From the NCBI GenBank assembly GCA_946481035.1, contig CAMLNK010000128.1, positions 1 through 8,549 of the forward strand: 8,549 bases of DNA. Direction: 5' to 3'. The position numbers and the translations under genes were made by a program. This document shows, in pieces, positions 1-6,107 of this stretch. Numbering within the stretch: position 1 is the first letter of the stretch; each line of letters opens with the position of its first letter. The notes below the pieces were generated by a model. That model was not told the origin of the DNA, did no database searches, and saw only the letters and a list, made by a program, of their open reading frames with translations. The stretch comes from an uncultured Dyadobacter sp. Its GTDB lineage: Bacteria > Bacteroidota > Bacteroidia > Cytophagales > Spirosomataceae.

Positions 1-850
1 AGATCGGGCTACCACCCACGTTTGGCAGCGCTTCACCATTAATGTAAATGTCGGAAAGATAGAAGCTGGTACCGAAGTGACGGTCGAAGATCAGCAGTAA
101 TACAGACGAGAGCAATACAGGGAATGAGATCAGACCCAAAACTGCAGTGATCAGGAATGACCAGATCGTCAGAGGCAGGCGATCGAAAGACATACCTCTT
201 GTACGCAGGTTGATCACGGTAGTAATGTAGTTGATACCACCCAAAAGCTGCGACACGATAAAGAATGCCATACTGGCCAACCACAATGTCATACCCATGC
301 CTGAGCCCGGGTGCGCCTGTGGCAATGCGCTCAATGGAGGGTAAATTACCCAGCCACCTGCCGCAGGTCCTTGTTGCAGGAACAAAGAAGCGAACATGAT
401 CACGCTGGCCAGGAAGAAGAACCAGTAAGAAAGCATGTTCATAAAACCTGACGCCATATCGCGCGCTCCCACTTGAAGCGGGATCAGGAAGTTACTGAAT
501 GTACCGCTCAAACCGGCCGTCAATACAAAGAATACCATGATGGTACCGTGCATTGTAACCAGGGCCAGGTAGAAGTTCGGGTCGAGCTTACCTGCGTCGC
601 TGATCCAGCCACCAAGGACAGGCTTCAACCATGACAGGTTAGAGTCGGGCAAACCGAGCTGGATACGGAAGATCACCGACATGGTAATCCCGATAACAGC
701 CCACAAAATACCCGTGATCAGATACTGCTTGGCAATTACCTTGTGATCTTCACAAAATATATATTTCTGCCAAAAGCTTTGTGCTTCGTGGTGGTGGTCA
801 TGCTCGTCTGCGTGGTGGTGAGCTGTTTCCAATCCTTCAATAGCTGACAT
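1..850 (-). CDS. coxA: Cytochrome c oxidase subunit I, N-terminal part (3' end outside window)
   Basis: This is the catalytic subunit of a heme-copper oxidase, which reduces O2 to water and pumps protons across the inner membrane. Translating from the ATG at 850-848 gives 283 uninterrupted codons that run off the left edge. H101 in the VTMHGTIMVFF segment is the expected low-spin heme a ligand. N120, D131 and N138 (context PLQVGARDMASGFMN) match the D-channel entrance Asn/Asp/Asn of A-type oxidases, so a proton-pumping A1-like enzyme is likely. Several hydrophobic segments are visible (about 42-64, 93-115, 138-158, 187-208, 230-255). The HPEVY CuB/Tyr motif would fall just beyond the edge, so the active site cannot be checked. 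The N-terminus is His-rich (eight His among residues 11-36, mostly 11-21), ahead of the first membrane segment and predicted cytoplasmic. It lies 29 bases after coxB. No Shine-Dalgarno is seen; the leader is AT-rich. Confidence 0.96.
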   Translation of the reverse strand, partial: MSAIEGLETAHHHADEHDHHHEAQSFWQKYIFCEDHKVIAKQYLITGILWAVIGITMSVIFRIQLGLPDSNLSWLKPVLGGWISDAGKLDPNFYLALVTMHGTIMVFFVLTAGLSGTFSNFLIPLQVGARDMASGFMNMLSYWFFFLASVIMFASLFLQQGPAAGGWVIYPPLSALPQAHPGSGMGMTLWLASMAFFIVSQLLGGINYITTVINLRTRGMSFDRLPLTIWSFLITAVLGLISFPVLLSSVLLLIFDRHFGTSFYLSDIYINGEALPNVGGSPI

Positions 851-867
851 ATACTTTTATTGTAATT

Positions 868-882
868 TAATTAATATAATTA
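868..882. repeat. AT-only dyad in the coxB-coxA spacer
   Basis: Two copies of the self-complementary hexamer TAATTA are separated by ATA, overlapping the coxB stop codon and ending 17 bases before the coxA start. The repeat is directly visible, but the spacer is almost entirely A/T, so chance is a good explanation. A weak mRNA hairpin between the two cistrons is possible; no function is claimed. Confidence 0.4.
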
Positions 883-1989
883 TCGTAGACTAGAACTTGC
901 TCCGGCACCGCCAGCTGATGTTGCTGAGGTATCAGCCGCAGGGGTAGCTGCTTCTGCAGGCACATATTTCATCGCCTTCGCTTTCAGGTTCTCAGGAACT
1001 TTCGCAAGATACTCTGGGTAAGTCGACAGGAATGTAGCCTGCTCTGAAACCCATTTCTTGTATGTAGCCTCGTCGTCTACGATCAATCTCATTTTCATTG
1101 AAAAGTGACCTTGTCCACATACCTCCGTACAAGCAATCTCGTAGTCAAATTTCGGGTTACCGGTTTCGGCGCGCATATCAGCGGTTGTCTTGTCCGGTAC
1201 GAACCAGAATTTGGTTGGCATACCTGGAACCGCATCCATTTTCACACGCATGTGAGGGATGAACACGCTGTGCAACACGTCACGGGCACGGATTTTCAAC
1301 AGTACCGGACGGCCTACCGGAATGTGCATTTCAGAAGGGTTGGTAAAGTCATCGAAAGAGTTTTCATCCGACAAATCGATACCTACTTCGTTTTGTGCAT
1401 CAATCAGCTTATAGTTGTAATCACCCAGCTTATTATTATCCACACCGCCGTAACGAGCGATCCAGTTGAACTGCTTACCCGTGATCTCGATCACTTCCGC
1501 GTCGCGTGGCGCCTCCGCAGTAATATCCGACCATGCTTTCCAGCCTGTGAATACCAGCAATGCCATTACAATAGCGGGGATGATAGTCCAGATCAGTTCA
1601 AGCTTGTGGTTTTCGGGATAGAATGTCGCTCTGTGTCCTTTTTTGTGTTGGTATTTCCATGCAAAATAGAATACCAGAAAATTTACCAGGATAAAAGGAA
1701 TGGTAAGGATTCCCATCGAGAACCAGAACAGGTCGTCGGTTCTTCTACCGTGGATCGAAGATGCTTCCGGAAGGAAAAACTCACGTGCATGCAGGTATGA
1801 CCAGGTAATGGAAATAGCGCCTCCTATCAGGATCACGATAAACATGGCACCGTTTACTTTATTACCAGATGTTTCAACCTCGTCAGAACCGGTTTTGTTG
1901 ATACTCTTCAAAACACCCTGCAGCCTGGATATCACAACCCCGGTGAGGACAATAAATACAAGAGCAACTAATGCGATAATAATATACAT
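880..1989 (-). CDS. coxB: Cytochrome c oxidase subunit II (CuA subunit)
   Basis: This subunit carries the binuclear CuA centre that takes electrons from cytochrome c and passes them to heme a of CoxA. The 369-residue protein has a full CuA ligand set: H240 (context VLHSVFIP), then C287, E289, C291, H295 and M298 in CTEVCGQGHFSM. Hydrophobic segments lie at about 2-20, 48-64, 88-110 and 132-150. The last two are the usual hairpin, so the first two are an N-terminal extension. There is no CxxCH, so it is not a caa3-type subunit with fused heme c; electrons must come from a separate cytochrome, plausibly ActE/ActA. Residues about 182-220 form an insertion within the cupredoxin domain. The C-terminal 25 residues are low-complexity Ala/Ser/Thr/Gly. 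The ATG at 1989-1987 lies 21 bases after the actF stop. There is no clear ribosome binding site. Confidence 0.97.
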   Translation of the reverse strand: MYIIIALVALVFIVLTGVVISRLQGVLKSINKTGSDEVETSGNKVNGAMFIVILIGGAISITWSYLHAREFFLPEASSIHGRRTDDLFWFSMGILTIPFILVNFLVFYFAWKYQHKKGHRATFYPENHKLELIWTIIPAIVMALLVFTGWKAWSDITAEAPRDAEVIEITGKQFNWIARYGGVDNNKLGDYNYKLIDAQNEVGIDLSDENSFDDFTNPSEMHIPVGRPVLLKIRARDVLHSVFIPHMRVKMDAVPGMPTKFWFVPDKTTADMRAETGNPKFDYEIACTEVCGQGHFSMKMRLIVDDEATYKKWVSEQATFLSTYPEYLAKVPENLKAKAMKYVPAEAATPAADTSATSAGGAGASSSLR

Positions 1990-2010
1990 GATGATTTACT
2001 GGTTTTGCAA

Positions 2011-3387
2011 TTAAGCGATATCGTGATGCAGTGATTCCTCCAACATCGGGTGATTTCTCGGGATCAGATTAGCCTTGGTCAGCTGCGTCGCGATGGTGTA
2101 AGCGAAGGCACAAAGGAAAATCAGGAAGAAGCCCCACTCCAAAGCACCCAGTTCAGCGCTGGCACCCACGGTTGCCGGCATCACGTTGGTATAGAAGTCA
2201 AACCAGTGGCCGATGATCACGCTCCAGCAAGCCACTTTCAGGATCGAATGTGTGTACTTCGCATCGCGGGTCATCAATACCAGGAATGGGAAGAAGAAGT
2301 TCAGGAACAAAGTAATAAAGAATGGCGCCTTGTAGAATCCACCGTGTCCGCTGAAACGCTCGATGAAATAGATCGTTTCTTCCGGAAGGTTGGCATAGTA
2401 GATCAAGAGGAACTGTGCGAACCACACATATGTCCAGAAAATGCTGAATGCAAATACAAACTTACCAAGGTCGCGCAAGTGGCTTGAATTAACCGCTCTC
2501 AGGTAACCTCTTTCACGCAGCATTACGATCGTCAGCGTGATTACCGCCAGACCGGCAACGTGCCAGCTAGCCAAAGTATACCAACCGAACATGGTGCTGA
2601 ACCAGTGCGTATCGATTGACATTACGAAATCCCACGCGGAAGTAGAAGAAGTAACACCGAATACCACAAGGAACGCAGTTCCAAGACGAATCGATTTTTC
2701 GTAGAACTCTGTTCCGCCGATTTCGTCTTCCTGCAATGACAGGGTACGGATTTTTCTCCACATCAGGTACCATACGGCGAAATAGATAACAAGGCGTCCC
2801 AGGAAGAAAGGGGTATTCAAATATCCCTGCTTACCCGCGATGATTTTATCGTACTCCGCACCACCTACTTCGTAAAGGCCTTTATGTGTCCAGTGGAAAA
2901 GATCGTGACCACCCAAAAGGAAAGTAATGATCATGACAGCTCCTGTAAACGGAAGGAATGCAGGAAGTGCCTCAGGTACTCTTTTGAATACCGCCGACCA
3001 ACCAGCCTGCGCCAGGTAGTTATAAGAAAGGAAGAACATCCCGATAACGGACATCCCGGTAAAATATACACCATTTACCCAAAGGTTGGCCCAAATGCGT
3101 GCAGTCCAGCTTTTCGCATGGTGACCGCCTTCCGCCGCAGCGCCGTGTGCGTCCGCGCCATGTGCCGCAGCCGCCGCTCCGTGCTCTGCAGCTGCATGGC
3201 CTGCTGCCGCTGCATGCTCTGCTCCGTGCGCAGCCACTTCATGACCACCACCGCCATTGGCTGCGAGGTATGCTCCTAATAGTACAAGAGCCAGTCCTAC
3301 ACCGCCACCAATGAGCAAACTTCTCTTAGCTCCCGATGTAAATTCAAACCGTTCTTCAATAGAAGGAATCGAATGTGCTGATGCCAT
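2011..3387 (-). CDS. actF: Alternative complex III subunit ActF (NrfD-like quinol:cytochrome c oxidoreductase membrane subunit)
   Basis: ActF is the second large NrfD-like membrane subunit of ACIII, paralogous to ActC. In known complexes it sits next to ActC/ActD and is thought to be structural or linked to proton movement, while ActC binds quinol. The 458-residue product shows about ten hydrophobic segments (near 22-42, 98-121, 141-160, 191-212, 232-252, 266-289, 308-332, 353-373, 383-403, 415-436). His-containing membrane-edge motifs such as GGHDLFHWTH (159-168) and IIGHWFDFY (391-399) are in keeping with the family. Residues 45-92, between the first two membrane segments, are a His/Ala/Gly-rich stretch with nine His. 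If the N-terminus is cytoplasmic, this loop faces the periplasm. The start at 3387-3385 is 34 bases after actE, and coxB follows after 21 bases. Assignment rests on topology plus position between actE and coxB. Confidence 0.92.
   Translation of the reverse strand: MASAHSIPSIEERFEFTSGAKRSLLIGGGVGLALVLLGAYLAANGGGGHEVAAHGAEHAAAAGHAAAEHGAAAAAHGADAHGAAAEGGHHAKSWTARIWANLWVNGVYFTGMSVIGMFFLSYNYLAQAGWSAVFKRVPEALPAFLPFTGAVMIITFLLGGHDLFHWTHKGLYEVGGAEYDKIIAGKQGYLNTPFFLGRLVIYFAVWYLMWRKIRTLSLQEDEIGGTEFYEKSIRLGTAFLVVFGVTSSTSAWDFVMSIDTHWFSTMFGWYTLASWHVAGLAVITLTIVMLRERGYLRAVNSSHLRDLGKFVFAFSIFWTYVWFAQFLLIYYANLPEETIYFIERFSGHGGFYKAPFFITLFLNFFFPFLVLMTRDAKYTHSILKVACWSVIIGHWFDFYTNVMPATVGASAELGALEWGFFLIFLCAFAYTIATQLTKANLIPRNHPMLEESLHHDIA
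3118..3243 (-). repeat. His/Ala-rich low-complexity segment inside ActF
   Basis: ActF codons 49-90 encode nine histidines (49, 54, 58, 64, 69, 76, 81, 89, 90) spaced mostly 4-7 residues apart in an Ala/Gly/Glu background. There are short imperfect repeats of the AAxHGA type. At DNA level the segment is built from repeated GCN and CAY codons, which also makes long shadow reading frames on the other strand. Such His-rich stretches can bind Cu, Zn or Ni; that is an inference, not shown here. Confidence 0.85.
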
Positions 3388-3421
3388 TATTTAAATTATT
3401 TCTCTGTTTTCAAAATTGTAC

Positions 3422-4045
3422 TTAAGCCCCTTTCTGCAATTTCTGTACATAGTGTACGATCTTCCAGCGTTCCTCAGGGTTGATCTGGGATCCGTGAGGC
3501 CACATGCGCGCTTTCCCGTGTGTGATCACGTGGAAAATATGTCCTTCGTTCAGGTTTTTGTAAGCATCGCTGGCGTAGTTGGGAACACCTTTGTACATCG
3601 CTCCCACTTTTCCGTCACCGGCACCGGTAGCGCCGTGGCAATGCTGGCAATATCTGTCGTAAAGCACCTTTCCTTCTGCCAGAGATTTCTCGTTCAGAGG
3701 AACCGGATTTTTAAGTACTCTTTCCGAAATCTCGATGCTGTCGGCAGGAATGTTGTAAACCATCAGGTCAACAACCGCTGAATCCGAAGATCCGAAGCTT
3801 GTGTGGTAGTTACGGCGTGCAACAGTACCAGCCACCGGCAAACGCATGGTCAATCCCTGCGGGTTGATCGGGTTAGCCTTTTCCTGCTTATATGGTTCAT
3901 AACCTACGGGCAGGTACATGTTTGGTGCATACTCCTTCCCTGGATTGTTGGGATCCTTTTTACAACCAGCAGCGGCAGTAAGCAATACGGCAGCAACCAA
4001 TAGAGATCTATATAAACTTTTAAATTTCATTGCTTTAAACGCCAT
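3422..4045 (-). CDS. actE: Alternative complex III subunit ActE, monoheme c-type cytochrome lipoprotein
   Basis: ActE is the small cytochrome c subunit of ACIII, on the periplasmic face. It probably relays electrons from the pentaheme ActA towards the CuA centre of the oxidase. The 207-residue product begins with a basic stretch and a hydrophobic segment (about 12-26) ending in AAAGC, a lipobox-like site with C28 as the likely lipidated residue. One heme c motif, CQHCH, lies at 133-137 with H137 as proximal ligand; M181 (context KARMWPHG) is the probable distal ligand. The annotated ATG (4045-4043) shares one base with the actD stop. A second ATG at codon 6 (4030-4028) begins MKFKSLYRSLL, an equally good signal-peptide start, so the true N-terminus may be five residues shorter. 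Both starts leave the mature protein unchanged. Confidence 0.94.
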   Translation of the reverse strand: MAFKAMKFKSLYRSLLVAAVLLTAAAGCKKDPNNPGKEYAPNMYLPVGYEPYKQEKANPINPQGLTMRLPVAGTVARRNYHTSFGSSDSAVVDLMVYNIPADSIEISERVLKNPVPLNEKSLAEGKVLYDRYCQHCHGATGAGDGKVGAMYKGVPNYASDAYKNLNEGHIFHVITHGKARMWPHGSQINPEERWKIVHYVQKLQKGA

Positions 4046-4047
4046 TA
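4043..4047 (-). promoter_or_regulatory. Overlapping stop/start (TAATG) joining actD and actE
   Basis: On the minus strand the actD stop TAA and the first possible actE ATG share one A. This arrangement usually means translational coupling by re-initiation. It would favour matched amounts of the two subunits, provided actE really starts here rather than at the in-frame ATG 15 bases downstream. Confidence 0.7.
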
Positions 4048-4575
4048 GAATTGCTTAATATTGACTTCTTCCGCTCCGCTGTCTCTCAATGCTCTTGCTA
4101 TTTCTTCTTCGCTCATTGAGTTTCTGCTCATCTCGATCGCCATGACAAATTTGTTGTCCGTCGCCCGCACATCGAACCTCGGGTGGAAATGGGTACCAGG
4201 CCCGAGTCCGTTGGAGATAAAGAATGTGATCACCATACCGAAGGCAGTGAAAAGTACTGTTCCTTCGAATGTAATGGGGATATAGTTAGGAATCGAGATC
4301 GGATCTTTACCGCCGATGATCATCGGCCAGTCATATCCCATTGTCCAGATCATCAGCGTCAGCACGGCGCAGCATCCTGTCACCCCAAACATAAAGGCAG
4401 CGATACCAATACGCGTTCTTGGGTGACCCAGTGCTTCGTCCAACCCGTGGATAGGAAATGGAGAGTATACTTCTTTGATTTTCACACCGGCTTTTCTCAG
4501 CTTAGGTACCGCGTGAAGAACAGTATCGTCATCGTCGTAAACTCCGACCAAATATTTACCAGATAATTCTGCCAT
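4045..4575 (-). CDS. actD: Alternative complex III subunit ActD (DUF3341 family membrane protein)
   Basis: ActD is a small integral subunit of ACIII that packs beside the NrfD-like subunits; no redox cofactor is known. The 176-residue protein has a soluble N-terminal part containing YSPFPIHGLDEALG (residues 37-50), the hallmark stretch of the DUF3341 family. Two membrane segments follow at about 57-79 and 104-121, then a soluble C-terminal part (about 122-176). There are no CxxCH or iron-sulfur motifs, matching a non-redox role. Length and topology are as expected for the family. The gene sits 47 bases after actC and overlaps actE by one base. The start at 4575-4573 has no Shine-Dalgarno but lies just downstream of a short inverted repeat. 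Confidence 0.93.
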   Translation of the reverse strand: MAELSGKYLVGVYDDDDTVLHAVPKLRKAGVKIKEVYSPFPIHGLDEALGHPRTRIGIAAFMFGVTGCCAVLTLMIWTMGYDWPMIIGGKDPISIPNYIPITFEGTVLFTAFGMVITFFISNGLGPGTHFHPRFDVRATDNKFVMAIEMSRNSMSEEEIARALRDSGAEEVNIKQF

Positions 4576-4585
4576 ACTATTACTT

Positions 4586-4604
4586 AATTATAATCTCTAT
4601 AATT
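4586..4604. repeat. Perfect 7-bp inverted repeat in the actC-actD spacer
   Basis: AATTATA and TATAATT flank a five-base centre (ATCTC on the plus strand). The repeat ends 10 bases before the actD ATG. As RNA it would make an A/U-only stem of seven pairs, weak but next to the translation start. It lacks the GC-rich stem and U-tract of an intrinsic terminator. It could be an intercistronic hairpin, an operator-like site or chance in AT-rich sequence. Confidence 0.5.
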
Positions 4605-4622
4605 CGCTTTTACGCAATGCTT

Positions 4623-6056
4623 TTATTCCTGATCCTTGTTGTAAACGGGCTCAGCAGTTCCGCGTTGTCTTACTTTTGCAACTCCGGCGATCTTAGCCGG
4701 CAGCTGCGCAGAAGTTGAACGCAATACCGCTTTTACTTCCGCCATGTTTACTACCGGCAGGTATTTCGAGAACAGGAGGAACAATGTGAAGAACAAACCG
4801 AAGGAGAAAATGTAATCCCCGATATCGTATCTCGTCGGCGAGAACATCGACCAGCTTGAAGGAACGTAGTCACGGTGCAGGGAGGTTACGATAATTACGA
4901 AACGCTCGAACCACATACCGATGTTTACAACCACAGAGATGAAGAATGTAAACGTGATGCTGCGACGCAGTTTTCTCGACCAGAAAAGCTGTGGAGAGAT
5001 TACGTTACAAGTCATCATCGCCCAGTATGCCCACCAGTAAGGACCGGTCATACGGTTGAAGAATGCGTAGTATTCGTATTCTACACCGCCGTACCATGCA
5101 ATGAAGAACTCAGTGATATAAGCCACACCTACCACTGAACCGGTAAGCGTGATTACCTTGTTCATCGTTTCGATGTGCTCAAGCGTAATGTAGTCTTCCA
5201 GTTTATAAACTACACGTGTGATCAGCATCAGGTTTTGTACCATCGCGAATCCCGAGAAGATCGCACCCGCAACGAAGTACGGAGGGAAGATTGTCGTGTG
5301 CCATCCCGGAATTACCGAGGTAGCAAAGTCCATACTTACAATGGTGTGTACCGAAAGTACGAGTGGTGTAGAAAGACCCGCAAGGATCAATGAAATGTAT
5401 TCGTAACGTGCCCAGGTTTTTGCTGAACCGTCCCAGCCCATTGCAAATGTTCCGTACATGAATTTCGAAACTTTGCTGGTAGCGCGGTCGCGAATGGTAG
5501 CAAGGTCAGGAATAAGACCGATGTACCAGAACACCAACGATACGGAGAAGTAAGTACTAATCGCGAATACGTCCCAAACGAGCGGCGAGTTGAAGTTAAC
5601 CCAAAGTGAACCGAATGCGTTGGGTAATGGAAGAGCCCAGTAAGCCATCCAGGGACGACCCATGTGCATCAAAATAAATGAAGCAGCACAAATAACGGCG
5701 AAGATCGTCATCGCTTCCGCTGCGCGGTTGATGGAAGTTCTCCATTTCTGGCGGAAGAGCAAGAGGATCGCCGAGATCAGCGTTCCCGCGTGACCGATAC
5801 CTACCCACCATACGAAGTTGGTGATGTCCCAGGCCCAACCTACTGTTTTATTCAAACCCCAAACTCCGAGGCCTTCCCACCAGGTCCAGGCAAGACACAC
5901 AGACCCATATGCCAGAACGATGAGCGAAAGTCCGAAAGCAATCTTCCATTCTTTCGTTGGAGTTGCCTCCACGTGACGACATATGTCTTCCGTTACGTCC
6001 GCGTACGTTTTCCCACCTTGGATCAGCGGTTCTCTTACAGGTGAAGTAACATGCAT
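4623..6056 (-). CDS. actC: Alternative complex III subunit ActC (NrfD/PsrC-like quinol-binding membrane protein)
   Basis: ActC is the membrane anchor of ACIII and the likely menaquinol oxidation site, passing electrons to the nearby [3Fe-4S] cluster of ActB. The 477-residue protein shows about ten hydrophobic segments (near 38-58, 78-100, 116-135, 155-180, 218-240, 256-281, 300-322, 339-357, 365-392, 412-431), the NrfD/PsrC fold. Conserved-looking polar residues in or beside membrane helices include H89 (VGIGHAGTL), H131 (LMHMGRPW), D162 (PLVWDVF), H237 and E384-R385 (MWFERF). Some of these probably form the quinol site and proton path by comparison with known ACIII; exact roles are inferred. 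The soluble N-terminus (1-36) with GGKTYADVTEDI is typical of ActC. The gene lies 51 bases after actB and 47 before actD, fixing its identity. Confidence 0.96.
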   Translation of the reverse strand: MHVTSPVREPLIQGGKTYADVTEDICRHVEATPTKEWKIAFGLSLIVLAYGSVCLAWTWWEGLGVWGLNKTVGWAWDITNFVWWVGIGHAGTLISAILLLFRQKWRTSINRAAEAMTIFAVICAASFILMHMGRPWMAYWALPLPNAFGSLWVNFNSPLVWDVFAISTYFSVSLVFWYIGLIPDLATIRDRATSKVSKFMYGTFAMGWDGSAKTWARYEYISLILAGLSTPLVLSVHTIVSMDFATSVIPGWHTTIFPPYFVAGAIFSGFAMVQNLMLITRVVYKLEDYITLEHIETMNKVITLTGSVVGVAYITEFFIAWYGGVEYEYYAFFNRMTGPYWWAYWAMMTCNVISPQLFWSRKLRRSITFTFFISVVVNIGMWFERFVIIVTSLHRDYVPSSWSMFSPTRYDIGDYIFSFGLFFTLFLLFSKYLPVVNMAEVKAVLRSTSAQLPAKIAGVAKVRQRGTAEPVYNKDQE

Positions 6057-6072
6057 ACTACTATTTATTTAT

Positions 6073-6094
6073 AATGATTGGATCGTCAATAATT
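6073..6094. repeat. Imperfect inverted repeat in the actB-actC spacer
   Basis: AATGATTG and CAATAATT pair at seven of eight positions across a six-base centre (GATCGT). The repeat ends 16 bases before the actC ATG. It is not followed by a T-run on the minus strand and is weak for a terminator. It resembles in position the dyads ahead of actD and coxA. Role unknown; chance is possible. Confidence 0.4.
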
Positions 6095-6107
6095 CTAAAC
6101 TCTGATA

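Noticed and set aside
39..284. Minus-strand 81-codon frame inside coxA
   Set aside because: It is out of frame with coxA, whose own frame gives a clear subunit I sequence through this stretch.
1105..1800. Long plus-strand reading frame (231 codons) opposite coxB
   Set aside because: It lies wholly antisense to coxB, which has a full CuA motif set. The product is Arg/Val/His-rich with no recognisable domain, so it is a codon-bias shadow.
2884..3314. Overlapping Arg/Cys/His-rich frames on both strands across the actF His-rich segment
   Set aside because: They arise from the repetitive GCN/CAY codons of the ActF loop read in other frames; the compositions are implausible for real proteins.
3388..3421. 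Possible Bacteroidota promoter (TTTTG then TAATTT) in the actE-actF spacer
   Set aside because: Spacing is about 12 bases, shorter than the usual 17-23, and the -7 box lacks the final TTTG. It is better read as ordinary AT-rich spacer.
6057..6107. Promoter-like TTGACG and TATAAA in the actB-actC spacer (minus strand)
   Set aside because: The two boxes are only about 10 bases apart, too close for a sigma70-type promoter, and they do not match the Bacteroidota -33/-7 pattern (TTTG / TAnnTTTG).
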